From assembly GCF_010731655.1 (NCBI RefSeq), contig NZ_AP022619.1, positions 5,952,001 through 6,016,000 of the forward strand: a stretch of 64,000 nt of DNA. Reading direction: 5' to 3'. Positions 22,718 to 31,665 of this stretch are shown here, in pieces (position 1 is the first letter of the stretch; every line of letters begins with the position of its first letter). This DNA is from Mycobacterium paraseoulense. GTDB lineage: Bacteria > Actinomycetota > Actinomycetes > Mycobacteriales > Mycobacteriaceae. The position numbers and the translations under genes are program-made. Under the pieces are notes generated by a model that saw only the letters and a program-made list of their open reading frames with translations, was not told where the DNA came from and searched no databases.

Positions 22718-24075
22718 GGCTTGCGGGTCAGCGCCTCGGCGGCCGCCTGCGCCCACTGCCGCCACTGGTCGGCGTTGGCCTTGGCCTCTTCGGCCTCCTT
22801 GGTACGCCCCGCCGCCGCGGCCTTCTGGGCCTGCTGCTCGTACTGCTCGGCGCGAGTACGGAACTGCTCCGCGCGGGCCTGCGCCTGCGGGTCCGACCAA
22901 TCGGCCTCGCCCGCATCGCGCACCTTCTTCTCGACCGCGCGCATCCGACGCTCCAATTCGGCCGACCGCTCCCGCGGCACCTTTCCGATCGCGTCCCACC
23001 TTTCGGCGATGGCGCGCAGCGCCGCCCTGGCCGCGTCGTGATTGCCGGTGTCGATCTTCTCCGCTTCGGCCAGCAGCGCCTCCTTGGCGGTGGCGTTGGC
23101 GCGCAGTTCGGTGTCCTTCTCCGCAGTCGCCGCGTTGCGAGCCGTGAAGAAGACGTCCTGGGCTGCCTTGAACCGCCGCCACAACGCGTCGTCGACATCC
23201 CGGGCCGCGCGGCCGGCCGCCTTCCACTCCGTGAGCAGCTTGCGGAACTCCGCGCTGGTGGCGGTCCAGTCCGTCGAGCTTGACAACTCCTCGGCGCGTT
23301 CGCAGAGTCGTTCCTTGGCCTGCCGAACGCCCAGGCGTTCACGGTCCAGTTCGGCGAAGTGGGATCCTCGCCGCCGGTTGAACGCCTCCCGGGCCGCCGA
23401 ATAGCGCTTCCACAGCGCGTCGTCGACCTTCCGGTCCAGGCCGTTGATGGTCTTCCACTCGTCGAGGATGGCCCGCAGCCGGTCACCGGCCGCCTTCCAC
23501 TGCGTGGAGTTGGCGCCCAACTCCTCGGCCTCGGCGGCCAGCGCCTCCTTGCGCGCGGTCTGGGTGGCGCGATGCTCGTCGCGGCGGGATCGCTCCTCGG
23601 CGACGGTGGCCTCGACCTGGTCGATGAGGCTGGTCAACCGGCGGGCCAGCGCGTCGATGTCGCCCAGTACGGCCGCCGTGGGCAGTGTTTCGGCGAGCTC
23701 GGACGCGTGGGCTTTGATCTTGCGGGCGTCACCGGTTCCCGCCGCGAGCCGCTCCTCCATGAGCGTGACCTCGGTGCTCAGGTCGTCGAAGCGGCGGCCG
23801 AAGTGGGCGAAGGCCGCTTCGGAGTCACCGGCCTGCCAGGAGCCGACGATGCGCTCGCCGCCGGCGGTGATCAGCCACACCGTCCCGTCGTCGTCGACGC
23901 GCCCGAACCGGTGCGGATCGCTGGCCGGCGGAGCCGGCACCGCGTGGGTGAAGGGCCGTGGCCCCGAGTTCGCCGGCCGGGGACCGGGACGCGGTCCCGG
24001 GCGTGGCACCGGGCGCGAAACCGGTTGGGGCACCGGCCCCGCCGGAGTTCCGCCGTTCGGATCGTCAGCCGTCAT
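22714..24075 (-). CDS. DUF349-repeat coiled-coil protein
   Basis: A 453-residue protein equivalent to Rv2731. It has a Pro/Arg-rich N-terminus (residues 1-50), a small domain with [26 protein letters not shown], then three or so DUF349 helical repeats (e.g. [30 protein letters not shown]). It ends in an Ala/Glu/Lys coiled coil. DUF349 proteins are poorly characterised. A link to nucleoid or ribosome-associated functions has been suggested for some, but I do not assign one. Its stop overlaps that of the previous gene by 4 bases. Confidence 0.85.
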   Translation of the reverse strand: MTADDPNGGTPAGPVPQPVSRPVPRPGPRPGPRPANSGPRPFTHAVPAPPASDPHRFGRVDDDGTVWLITAGGERIVGSWQAGDSEAAFAHFGRRFDDLSTEVTLMEERLAAGTGDARKIKAHASELAETLPTAAVLGDIDALARRLTSLIDQVEATVAEERSRRDEHRATQTARKEALAAEAEELGANSTQWKAAGDRLRAILDEWKTINGLDRKVDDALWKRYSAAREAFNRRRGSHFAELDRERLGVRQAKERLCERAEELSSSTDWTATSAEFRKLLTEWKAAGRAARDVDDALWRRFKAAQDVFFTARNAATAEKDTELRANATAKEALLAEAEKIDTGNHDAARAALRAIAERWDAIGKVPRERSAELERRMRAVEKKVRDAGEADWSDPQAQARAEQFRTRAEQYEQQAQKAAAAGRTKEAEEAKANADQWRQWAQAAAEALTRKP

Positions 24076-24177
24076 CGCTCGTCACCTACCCTTCGCGCGG
24101 TCGCTGTTCCGCGCACCTGCCGCGCGTAGCGGCACCGTGTGCTGCGCCGGTGGGTGGCCCTCGCGGCCCGTCCAGCA

Positions 24178-24201
24178 GCTGCTTAACAGTATTCAAGCAG
24201 C
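24178..24201. promoter_or_regulatory. Inverted repeat GCTGCTT-N10-AAGCAGC upstream of transporter 1
   Basis: Perfect 7-base arms at 24178-24184 and 24195-24201 in the divergent region between the DUF349 gene and the first EamA-like transporter. It could be a dimeric regulator site. The owner is unknown. Confidence 0.35.
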
Positions 24202-24262
24202 CTGGCGGCCCACGCGCCGCCACCCTGACCTTCCGGCTCGGGATGCACCGGCGCAGACACAT

Positions 24263-24287
24263 GGGGTATGACACATGTCCATACCCC
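24263..24287. promoter_or_regulatory. Inverted repeat GGGGTATG-N9-CATACCCC before transporter 1
   Basis: Perfect 8-base arms (24263-24270 and 24280-24287) with a 9-base centre that itself contains the palindrome ACATGT. It ends 18 bases before the ATG at 24306, so it could be an operator or an RNA hairpin in the leader. Confidence 0.5.
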
Positions 24288-24305
24288 GACTCGGACGGAG
24301 AAACC

Positions 24306-25208
24306 ATGGCCAAGGCGGACATTGCCGCTTTGCTCGCGTTAGCCTCCGCGCTCTGTGTCGCGATCGGCGATGTACTGCAGCAGCGCGCGACACACCGGAT
24401 CGCCGACCCATCGGTCGGGCAGCTCGCGCTCTTCCGCAGGCTGCTCGGCAATCGACGGTGGCGGTGGGGCGCCTTAATACTCGTGGTCAGCATCGCGTTG
24501 CAGGCGGCCGCGCTTGCTCAGGGTTCGGTGTTGCTGGTGCAGGCGTTGCTCGTCCTTTCGCTGCTGTTCGCGCTGCCCATCAGTGCCAGGCTGGCCGATC
24601 GCGCCGTGACCGCCCGGGAATGGGCCTGGGCCGTCGTGCTGACCGCCGCGGTGACCGTGATCGTGACGGTCGGCAACCCGCAGGCGGGTCATTCGACCGC
24701 GTCGCCGGGGACCTGGGCCACCGTGCTGATGGTGCTGGCTCCGCTGCTGCTCGGATGCGTCGTTGCCGCCCGGGTCTTGGGCGGTGCCGCAGCCGCGGTG
24801 CTGCTCGCGTTCGTGTCCGGTTCGCTGTGGGGTGTGTTCGCGGTGCTCACCAAGGGCGCCGTCCACCGGCTCGGCGACGGGGGATGGGCGGTGTTCCGGA
24901 CACCCGAGCTGTACGCCTGGGTGCTGGTCGCGCTGGCGGGATTCGCCTGGGAGCAGTCGGCGTTCCGGGCCGGAGCGCTCACCGCGTCGATGCCGACCCT
25001 GGAGGTGTCCCAGCCGGTCGTGGCGGCTGTGCTGGGCGTCGTCGTCCTGGGCGAGACACTGAACACGGGTCGCTCCGGCGCGGTCGCCCTGGTCGTTGCG
25101 GCGCTGGCGATGACGGTGGCCACCGTCGAGCTCGCGCGCGGCGATGCGGTGGCCACCCGGACGGGGGTCGACCAGGCCCTTGCGGGTGCCGCCGGTCAAC
25201 CGGCGTGA
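24306..25208 (+). CDS. EamA/DMT-superfamily transporter, tandem copy 1
   Basis: A 300-residue integral membrane protein with about ten predicted helices in the drug/metabolite transporter pattern. Two half repeats each contain GD(V)(L/I)xQR-like and FRAGALTASMP-like segments. It is similar to the adjacent gene over its whole length (start …DIAALLALASAL versus …DIAALIAVCAAL; EQSAFRAGALTASMPT versus QQSAFRAGALTASMPT), so the two are tandem paralogues. It corresponds to the Rv2729c family of M. tuberculosis, where I recall a single copy. The ATG at 24306 follows CGGAGAAACC. The substrate is unknown. Confidence 0.82.
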   Translation: MAKADIAALLALASALCVAIGDVLQQRATHRIADPSVGQLALFRRLLGNRRWRWGALILVVSIALQAAALAQGSVLLVQALLVLSLLFALPISARLADRAVTAREWAWAVVLTAAVTVIVTVGNPQAGHSTASPGTWATVLMVLAPLLLGCVVAARVLGGAAAAVLLAFVSGSLWGVFAVLTKGAVHRLGDGGWAVFRTPELYAWVLVALAGFAWEQSAFRAGALTASMPTLEVSQPVVAAVLGVVVLGETLNTGRSGAVALVVAALAMTVATVELARGDAVATRTGVDQALAGAAGQPA

Positions 25209-25225
25209 CAGCCGCGCGCCGGTCC

Positions 25226-25257
25226 CGCCCGCCCGGGCGGGCGTATGTGAATACATA
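25226..25257. terminator. GC palindrome and AT-rich inverted repeat after transporter 1
   Basis: CGCCCGCCCGGGCGGGCG (25226-25243) is a perfect 18-base palindrome. It is followed directly by TATGT-GAAT-ACATA (25244-25257), a perfect 5-base-arm repeat. The first could end transcript 1. The second looks like an operator for transporter 2. Neither has a poly-U run. Confidence 0.4.
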
Positions 25258-25271
25258 GAGTTCCCACAGTC

Positions 25272-25311
25272 GTTACCTAGCTTTGTGAAGTAACAATGAA
25301 ACGGTTACCTA
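25272..25311. promoter_or_regulatory. GTTACCTA direct repeats with GTAAC inverted copy
   Basis: GTTACCTA occurs at 25272-25279 and again at 25304-25311 (32 bases apart), with an inverted GTAAC at 25290-25294 between them. It lies in an unusually AT-rich stretch about 120-160 bases upstream of the second transporter. A regulator-binding array is a possible reading. Confidence 0.35.
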
Positions 25312-25433
25312 CCAGGCGGTCAACGCAGTGCGCATAGCCATACAGTTGTAGTTGAACTGGCCGCAAACGCCACGTGTATACCGGCTCTCCGGGGGAACGC
25401 CTGGTGGAAATCTCGTGAGGTGAGGGGTCGTCC

Positions 25434-26402
25434 GTGTCCAAGGTTGATATTGCGGCGTTGATCGCGGTGTGTGCGGCGCTGGCATCCGCGGTCGGCGATG
25501 TGATCCGTCAGCGCTCGGCGCAGGAGATCACGGACAAGCAGGTTGGCCATCTCGAGTTGTTCCGCATGTCGCTGCGGGACACCCGGTGGTGGCTGGGCGG
25601 CCTGGCGGCGGTCGTCAATTACAGCCTGCAGGCCGGGGCCCTGGCCTGGGGCTCGGTCGTGCTGGTGACCGCGCTGCAGGTGACGGCGTTGCTGTTCGCC
25701 CTGCCGATCTACGCCCGGCTGACCAAGCGCCGGGTGACCCGCTGGGAGTGGGTGTGGGCGGTGACTCTGGCCGGTGCCCTGGCCGTGGTCATCATCATCG
25801 GCGACCCGGCCGCCGGCAGTCAGCGCGCATCGGTCGGCACCTGGGCCGTGGTCGCCGCGGTGATGGTGCCGCTGCTGGTGGCGTGCGTGGTGGCCGCACG
25901 ACTCTGGTCGGGCAGCCCGATCGCGGCCGCCCTGCTCGCGGTGGTGGCGGGTTCGGCCTTGGCGTTGTTCGCGGTGCTCACGAAGGGCATCGTCGAGCTG
26001 GCTGAGGAAGGCCCGTTGGCCGTCCTGAGCGCGCCCGAGTTCGTTCCCTGGCTGTTGCTGGCGCTGACCGGGATGATCTTCCAGCAGTCGGCGTTCCGTG
26101 CCGGAGCGCTGACGGCTTCCATGCCGACGATGACCGTGGCGAAGCCCGTGGTGGCCGGTCTGCTCGGCATCTTCGTGCTCGGCGAAACGCTGGGCGCCGC
26201 CGGGCCCAAGGCCTTCGTGCTGGTCGCAGCGGTGGCGGTCGTGATCGTGGCGACGATCGCGCTGGCCCGCGGCGAGGCCGCCACCATGGTCGCGCAGGTC
26301 GGGCGCGACGCCGGAGACATCGCGCCGGGCGTGTGGTCGTCCGAAGACGGGGAGGCCGGCCCTTGTAACGATCCCATCCTGGCGGCGACGGCCGAGGCCT
26401 GA
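25434..26402 (+). CDS. EamA/DMT-superfamily transporter, tandem copy 2
   Basis: A 322-residue paralogue of the preceding transporter with the same ten-helix layout. It has an extra hydrophilic C-terminal tail of about 25 residues (GDIAPGVWSSEDGEAGPC and onward). The GTG at 25434 follows GAGGTGAGGGG. The separate 225-base upstream region with repeats suggests its own promoter rather than read-through. The likely role is export or import of a small metabolite, and nothing in the sequence narrows this. Confidence 0.82.
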   Translation: MSKVDIAALIAVCAALASAVGDVIRQRSAQEITDKQVGHLELFRMSLRDTRWWLGGLAAVVNYSLQAGALAWGSVVLVTALQVTALLFALPIYARLTKRRVTRWEWVWAVTLAGALAVVIIIGDPAAGSQRASVGTWAVVAAVMVPLLVACVVAARLWSGSPIAAALLAVVAGSALALFAVLTKGIVELAEEGPLAVLSAPEFVPWLLLALTGMIFQQSAFRAGALTASMPTMTVAKPVVAGLLGIFVLGETLGAAGPKAFVLVAAVAVVIVATIALARGEAATMVAQVGRDAGDIAPGVWSSEDGEAGPCNDPILAATAEA

Positions 26403-26436
26403 GCGCGCCGCCCGGGCGAAACGTTAGTTTGGTGGC

Positions 26437-27126
26437 GTGCTCAGCGGCATCGCGATCGTTCCGTCGGCTCCGCTGCTGGTGCCCGAGCTCGCCGGAGCGG
26501 CCGCCGCGGAGGTGACCGACCTGGCCGCCGCGGTGCTGGCGGCGGCCGTCTTGTTGCCCGCGCGCTGGACCGTCATCGGGACCGCCGGGCGCGACGACGC
26601 GTTCGGCCCCGGCGCGGCCGGCACTTTCGCGGGTTTCGGCGCGGACATACGGGTCGGGCTTTCCCCGCGGGCCGACGTCGGGGCGCCGGCCGACCTGCCG
26701 GTGTGCGCGTTGCTGGCCGCGTGGGTCCGGGGCGAAGTCCGGCCGGACGCCACCGCGCAGGCACGGGTCTACGCCGCCGACCACGACGCCGACACCGCGC
26801 TGGCCCGCGGCAGGCGCTTGCGCGCCGAGATCGACCGGTCTCCCGAGCCGATAGGGGTCCTGGTCGTGGCCGACGGCGCGAACACCCTGACTCCGGCCGC
26901 CCCCGGTGGTTACGACCCCGGCAACGCCGATGCGCAGCTGGCCCTCGACGACGCGTTGGCCACCGGTGACGTCGCGGCCCTGGCGCGACTGCCGCGGCAG
27001 ATCCTGGGCCGGGTCGCCTTTCAGGTGCTGGCCGGCCTGGCCGAGCCGGGCCCGCGATCGGCCAAGGAGCTGTACCGCGGTGCCCCCTACGGCGTGGGCT
27101 ACTTCGCCGGTGCCTGGCAGCTCTGA
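26437..27126 (+). CDS. Class III extradiol dioxygenase-like conserved protein
   Basis: A 229-residue protein equivalent to Rv2728c. It begins [17 protein letters not shown] and contains [21 protein letters not shown] (about 145-165), a layout resembling the LigB/extradiol dioxygenase fold. The canonical metal histidines are not evident, so catalysis is uncertain. TAGTTT lies 6 bases before the GTG (leaderless). It directly precedes miaA with one base between stop and start, implying a role or at least expression tied to miaA and dapF. Confidence 0.75.
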   Translation: MLSGIAIVPSAPLLVPELAGAAAAEVTDLAAAVLAAAVLLPARWTVIGTAGRDDAFGPGAAGTFAGFGADIRVGLSPRADVGAPADLPVCALLAAWVRGEVRPDATAQARVYAADHDADTALARGRRLRAEIDRSPEPIGVLVVADGANTLTPAAPGGYDPGNADAQLALDDALATGDVAALARLPRQILGRVAFQVLAGLAEPGPRSAKELYRGAPYGVGYFAGAWQL

Positions 27127-27127
27127 G

Positions 27128-28057
27128 GTGGCCGTGCGACCGCTGGCGATCATCGGCCCCACCGGAACCGGCAAGTCGCAGCTGGCGCTCGACGTCGCCG
27201 AACGGGTCGGGGGCCGCGCCGAGATCGTCAACGCCGACGCCATGCAGCTTTATCGGGGAATGGACATCGGCACCGCCAAACTGCCCGTCGACCAACGCCG
27301 CGGCATCCCGCACCACCAGCTCGACGTCCTGGACGTCACCGAGACCGCGACGGTCGCCCGCTATCAGGCCGCCGCCGCCGCGGACGTCGAGGCGATCGCC
27401 GCCCGCGGCGCCGTGCCCGTCATCGTGGGCGGCTCCATGCTCTACATCCAGTCGCTGCTCGACGACTGGTCGTTTCCCGCCACCGATCCCGCCGTGCGGG
27501 CACGCTGGGAACAGCGGCTGGCCGAGGTGGGGGTGGGGGGCCTGCACGCCGAGCTGGCCCGTCGCGACCCCGCCGCGGCCGCGGCCATCCTGCCCACCGA
27601 CGCGCGGCGCACCGTGCGGGCGCTCGAGGTGGTCGAGCTGACCGGCCGGCCGTTCGCCGCGTCGGCACCCCGCATCGGCACCCCGAGGTGGGACGCCGCC
27701 ATCGTCGGCCTGGATTGCCAGACAACGCTTCTCGACGAACGGCTGGCCCGCCGCACCGACGCGATGTTCGACCACGGCCTGGTCGACGAGGTGAGTGCGC
27801 TGCTCGCCACGGGCCTGCGCGACGGTGTCACCGCGTCGCGCGCCCTGGGCTACGCGCAGGTGATCGAGGCGCTGGACGCCGGGGGCGGCGCCGATCGGCT
27901 GCGCGACGCGCGCGAGCAGACGTACGTGGGCACCCGACGCTATGTGCGACGCCAGCGGTCGTGGTTCCGCCGCGACCACCGGGTCCGCTGGCTGGACGCG
28001 GACGACGGCGCCCGGCTCGTCGACGAGGCCCTGCGGGCCTGGCGCCACGTATCCTGA
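27128..28057 (+). CDS. miaA: tRNA dimethylallyltransferase MiaA
   Basis: Transfers a dimethylallyl group to A37 of tRNAs reading UNN codons, the substrate step for MiaB encoded 6 kb upstream. It has 309 residues, P-loop GPTGTGKS at 10-17, the [17 protein letters not shown] block and the [11 protein letters not shown] block. The DxxxTxxRALEV-type region is at [19 protein letters not shown]. The start is GTG at 27128, with a second GTG at 27134 giving the shorter MRPLAII start. The choice between them is not decisive. dapF follows. Confidence 0.95.
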   Translation: MAVRPLAIIGPTGTGKSQLALDVAERVGGRAEIVNADAMQLYRGMDIGTAKLPVDQRRGIPHHQLDVLDVTETATVARYQAAAAADVEAIAARGAVPVIVGGSMLYIQSLLDDWSFPATDPAVRARWEQRLAEVGVGGLHAELARRDPAAAAAILPTDARRTVRALEVVELTGRPFAASAPRIGTPRWDAAIVGLDCQTTLLDERLARRTDAMFDHGLVDEVSALLATGLRDGVTASRALGYAQVIEALDAGGGADRLRDAREQTYVGTRRYVRRQRSWFRRDHRVRWLDADDGARLVDEALRAWRHVS

Positions 28058-28070
28058 GCGGGTGGCGCAC

Positions 28071-28943
28071 ATGATCTTCGCCAAGGGCCACGGCACCGAG
28101 AACGATTTCGTGGTGCTCCCGGACGCGCAGGCCACGCTCGACCTCACCGCGGCCCGGGTGGCGGCGTTGTGTGACCGGCGGCGTGGGCTGGGCGCCGACG
28201 GGGTGCTGCGCGTGACCACCGCCGGTGCCGCCCTCTCGGCCGGCGTGCTCGACCGGCTGCCCGACGGCGTGGCCTCGGCCGACTGGTACATGGACTACCG
28301 CAACGCCGACGGCTCGCTCGCCCCGATGTGCGGCAACGGCGTCCGGGTGTTCGCGCACTACCTGCGGGCCAGCGGGTTGGAGGCCCGCGACGAATTCGTG
28401 GTCGGGTCGCTCGCCGGGCCCCGGCCGGTCACCGTGCACCACGCCGGCGCGGCCCGCGCCGACATCAGCGTCGAGATGGGCAAGGCCAACACGCTCGGTC
28501 CGGGAAGCGCGCTCGTCGGCGGCCGGCGGTTTACCGGCCTGGCGGTCGACGTGGGCAATCCCCACCTGGCGTGCGTCGATCCGGACCTGACCGACGAGGA
28601 ACTGGCGACGCTGGACGTGGCGGCGCCGGTTGCCTTCGACCACGCCCAGTTCCCGGAGGGGGTCAACGTCGAAGTCCTGACGGCACCGGCCGACGGCGCG
28701 GTGCGGATGCGGGTGCACGAACGGGGCGTAGGCGAGACCCGCTCGTGCGGCACCGGCACGGTCGCGGCCACCGTGGCCGCGCTCGCCGCCGCCGGTGCGG
28801 CCACCGGCAGCCTGACGGTGCGGGTGCCCGGCGGCGACGTCGTCGTCACCGTCACCGACGCCACCAGCTACCTGCGGGGGCCCTCGGTACTGGTGGCGCA
28901 CGGGGAGATCAGCGAGGAATGGTGGAACGCGCAGCCGCGTTAA
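28071..28943 (+). CDS. dapF: Diaminopimelate epimerase
   Basis: Interconverts LL- and meso-diaminopimelate using two cysteines as base and acid. The 290 residues show the first cysteine in [10 protein letters not shown] (about residue 87) and the second in [12 protein letters not shown] (about residue 226), with the start [12 protein letters not shown] typical of the family. The conventional ATG is at 28071. An in-frame GTG at 28062 has TATCCT 6 bases upstream and may be the true leaderless start, adding three residues. It supplies the cell-wall and lysine pathway together with dapA. Confidence 0.95.
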   Translation: MIFAKGHGTENDFVVLPDAQATLDLTAARVAALCDRRRGLGADGVLRVTTAGAALSAGVLDRLPDGVASADWYMDYRNADGSLAPMCGNGVRVFAHYLRASGLEARDEFVVGSLAGPRPVTVHHAGAARADISVEMGKANTLGPGSALVGGRRFTGLAVDVGNPHLACVDPDLTDEELATLDVAAPVAFDHAQFPEGVNVEVLTAPADGAVRMRVHERGVGETRSCGTGTVAATVAALAAAGAATGSLTVRVPGGDVVVTVTDATSYLRGPSVLVAHGEISEEWWNAQPR

Positions 28944-28989
28944 TTCGAGTGCGCGACGCCGATCCGCCGTGCATCATCGTGTATTGCCT

Positions 28990-30411
28990 ATGACACAACC
29001 TGAATTCCAAACTCACGCTCCTGCGGAGCCAAGCACCGGCGAACTCGCCCTGGAAGAACGGTCCGCGCTGCGCCGCGTCGCCGGACTGTCCACCGAACTC
29101 GCCGACGTCTCCGAAGTCGAGTACCGCCAGCTGCGGCTGGAACGCGTCGTGCTGGTCGGCGTGTGGACCGACGGCACCGCCGCCGACAGCGAGGCCAGCA
29201 TGGCCGAGCTGGCCGCCCTCGCCGAGACCGCCGGCTCGCAGGTGCTCGAAGGCCTCATCCAGCGCCGCGACAAGCCCGACCCGTCGACCTACATCGGCTC
29301 GGGCAAGGCCCAGGAGCTCCGCGAAGTGGTGCTGGCGACCGGCGCCGACACGGTGATCTGCGACGGTGAACTGTCGCCGGCGCAGCTGACCGCGCTGGAG
29401 AAGGCGGTGAAGGTCAAGGTCATCGACCGCACCGCGCTGATTCTGGACATCTTCGCCCAGCACGCCACCAGCCGGGAGGGCAAGGCGCAGGTGTCGCTGG
29501 CCCAGATGGAGTACATGCTGCCCCGGCTGCGCGGCTGGGGTGAGTCGATGTCCCGGCAGGCCGGTGGCCGCGCGGGCGGCAGCGGGGGAGGCGTGGGCCT
29601 GCGCGGTCCCGGTGAGACCAAGATCGAGACCGACCGCCGCCGCATCCGCGAACGAATGTCCAAGCTGCGCCGCGAGATCAAGGACATGAAGCAGGTCCGC
29701 GACACCCAGCGCAGCCGGCGCCTGGCCAGCGACGTGCCCTCGATCGCCATCGTCGGCTACACCAATGCCGGCAAGTCGAGCCTGCTCAACGCGCTGACCG
29801 GGGCGGGGGTCCTGGTGCAGGACGCGCTGTTCGCCACGCTGGAGCCCACCACCCGCCGCGCCGAGTTCTCCGATGGTCGCCCTTTGGTGCTCACCGACAC
29901 CGTCGGGTTCGTCCGCCACCTGCCCACCCAGCTGGTCGAGGCGTTCCGCTCGACGCTGGAGGAGGTCGTCGACGCCGACCTGTTGCTGCACGTTGTCGAC
30001 GGCTCGGACGCCAACCCGCTGGCCCAGATCAACGCGGTGCGCGAGGTGATCTCCGAGGTCATCGCCGACCATCACGGCGACCCGCCGCCCGAGCTGCTGG
30101 TGGTGAACAAGGTCGACGCCGCCAGCGGGCTGACCCTGGCCAAGCTTCGGCACGCGCTGCCCGGCGCGGTGTTCGTCTCGGCGCGGACGGGCGAGGGCAT
30201 CGACGCGCTTCGGCGCCGGATGGGGGAGCTCGCCGTTCCCACCGACACGGCCGTGGACGTGGTGATTCCGTACCACCGCGGCGACCTGGTGGCGCGGCTG
30301 CACGCCGACGGGCGCGTGCAGCAGCAGGAGCACCACCCCGACGGCACCCGGATCAAGGCCCGGGTCCCGGTGGCGCTGGCCGGGCGCCTGCAAGAGTTCG
30401 CCGCCCGCTGA
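28990..30411 (+). CDS. hflX: GTPase HflX
   Basis: A 473-residue ribosome-associated GTPase that splits or rescues stalled ribosomes; in mycobacteria it is tied to hypoxia and macrolide tolerance (family knowledge). An N-terminal HflX domain (DKPDPSTYIGSGKAQEL at about 95-110) is followed by a glycine-rich linker with GGSGGGVGLRGPGETKIE. The G domain has G1 GYTNAGKSS (about 256-264), G3 DTVGF and G4 NKVD. The ATG at 28990 was chosen as giving the expected N-terminal length. It has no strong ribosome-binding site. Confidence 0.94.
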   Translation: MTQPEFQTHAPAEPSTGELALEERSALRRVAGLSTELADVSEVEYRQLRLERVVLVGVWTDGTAADSEASMAELAALAETAGSQVLEGLIQRRDKPDPSTYIGSGKAQELREVVLATGADTVICDGELSPAQLTALEKAVKVKVIDRTALILDIFAQHATSREGKAQVSLAQMEYMLPRLRGWGESMSRQAGGRAGGSGGGVGLRGPGETKIETDRRRIRERMSKLRREIKDMKQVRDTQRSRRLASDVPSIAIVGYTNAGKSSLLNALTGAGVLVQDALFATLEPTTRRAEFSDGRPLVLTDTVGFVRHLPTQLVEAFRSTLEEVVDADLLLHVVDGSDANPLAQINAVREVISEVIADHHGDPPPELLVVNKVDAASGLTLAKLRHALPGAVFVSARTGEGIDALRRRMGELAVPTDTAVDVVIPYHRGDLVARLHADGRVQQQEHHPDGTRIKARVPVALAGRLQEFAAR

Positions 30412-30443
30412 TCTCCGCGGCGGCCCGACCCCGCCGTCTGCCG

Positions 30444-30461
30444 ACCAACCGTCTGGTTGGT
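30444..30461. promoter_or_regulatory. Palindromic operator and -10 of fadE20
   Basis: ACCAACC-GTCT-GGTTGGT is a perfect 18-base inverted repeat. It is followed after one base by TATGTT (30463-30468), a plausible -10, so a bound repressor would block the promoter. The form suits a TetR-family regulator, which is not encoded next to it. Confidence 0.65.
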
Positions 30462-30504
30462 ATATGTTGGGCGACAGAGTTCCCAGCCGCCGGAGGTCAT
30501 CCAC

Positions 30505-31665
30505 ATGGGCAGTGCCGTCAAGTACCAGCGCACGCTTTTCGAGCCGGAGCACGAGCTGTTCCGCGAGTCCTATCGGGCCTTCCTCGATCGTCATGTCGCG
30601 CCCCATCACGACGAATGGGAGAAGGCGAAGATCGTCGACCGGGGCGTGTGGCTCGAAGCCGGCAAGCAGGGCTTCCTCGGCATGGCGGTGCCCGAGGAAT
30701 ACGGCGGCGGCGGTAACTCCGACTTCCGGTACAACACGATCATCACCGAGGAGACCACCGCCGGCCGCTACAGCGGCATCGGTTTCGGCCTGCACAACGA
30801 CATCGTGGCGCCGTACCTGCTGGCCCTGGCTACCGAGGAGCAGAAGCAGCGCTGGCTGCCGAAGTTCTGCACCGGCGAGCTCATCACCGCGATCGCGATG
30901 ACCGAACCCGGAACCGGCAGCGACTTGCAGGGCATCAAGACCCGCGCGGTCAAGCAGGGTGACCACTACGTGCTCAACGGCGCAAAGACGTTCATCACCA
31001 ACGGAATCAACTCCGACTTGGTGATCGTGGTCGCGCAGACCGATCCCGACAAAGGGGCGCAGGGCTTTTCGTTGCTCGTGGTCGAACGCGGCATGGAGGG
31101 CTTCGAACGCGGCCGCCACTTGGACAAGATCGGGCTGGACGCACAGGACACCGCCGAATTGTCGTTCACCGATGTCAAGGTGCCCGCCGAAAACCTGCTG
31201 GGGCAGGAGGGCTTGGGGTTCATCTACCTGATGCAGAACCTTCCGCAGGAACGCATCTCGATCGCCATCATGGCGGCCGCGGCGATGGAGCAGGTGCTCG
31301 AGCAGACGCTGCAATACACCAAGGAGCGCAAGGCATTTAACAAGCCGATCGGCAGCTTCCAGAACAGCCGTTTCGTGCTTGCCGAGCTGGCGACCGAAGC
31401 CACCGTGGTGCGCATGATGGTCGACGAGTTCATCCGGCTGCACCTGGACAAGAAGCTGACCGCCGAGCAAGCGGCGATGGCCAAGTGGTACTCCACCGAA
31501 AAGCAGGTACACCTGATCGACCGGTGCCTACAACTGCACGGCGGTTACGGCTACATGCGCGAATACCCCGTCGCCCGTGCCTATCTGGACGCGCGGGTGC
31601 AGACCATCTACGGCGGTACGACCGAGATCATGAAAGAGATCATCGGCCGCAGCCTGGGGGTCTAG
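30505..31665 (+). CDS. fadE20: Acyl-CoA dehydrogenase FadE20
   Basis: A 386-residue FAD enzyme that introduces the alpha-beta double bond in acyl-CoA during beta-oxidation. It has the AIAMTEPGTGSDLQGIKT FAD/substrate block, KTFITNGINSDL, and near the C-terminus RCLQLHGGYGYMREY and IYGGTTEIMKEII, where the catalytic glutamate and FAD contacts sit. The ATG at 30505 follows CCGGAGG and yields exactly the Rv2724c length. The 18-base palindrome upstream indicates dedicated repression. Rv2723 (TerC-like) and Rv2722, next in M. tuberculosis, are absent. Confidence 0.95.
   Translation: MGSAVKYQRTLFEPEHELFRESYRAFLDRHVAPHHDEWEKAKIVDRGVWLEAGKQGFLGMAVPEEYGGGGNSDFRYNTIITEETTAGRYSGIGFGLHNDIVAPYLLALATEEQKQRWLPKFCTGELITAIAMTEPGTGSDLQGIKTRAVKQGDHYVLNGAKTFITNGINSDLVIVVAQTDPDKGAQGFSLLVVERGMEGFERGRHLDKIGLDAQDTAELSFTDVKVPAENLLGQEGLGFIYLMQNLPQERISIAIMAAAAMEQVLEQTLQYTKERKAFNKPIGSFQNSRFVLAELATEATVVRMMVDEFIRLHLDKKLTAEQAAMAKWYSTEKQVHLIDRCLQLHGGYGYMREYPVARAYLDARVQTIYGGTTEIMKEIIGRSLGV

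Noticed and set aside
24306..24306. Guanidine (ykkC) or M-box riboswitch before the DMT transporters
   Set aside because: The leaders contain inverted repeats, but none of the conserved riboswitch core sequences I know is visible.
28909..31512. 867-codon open frame antisense to hflX and fadE20
   Set aside because: Mirror frame of two well-identified genes, low-complexity product.
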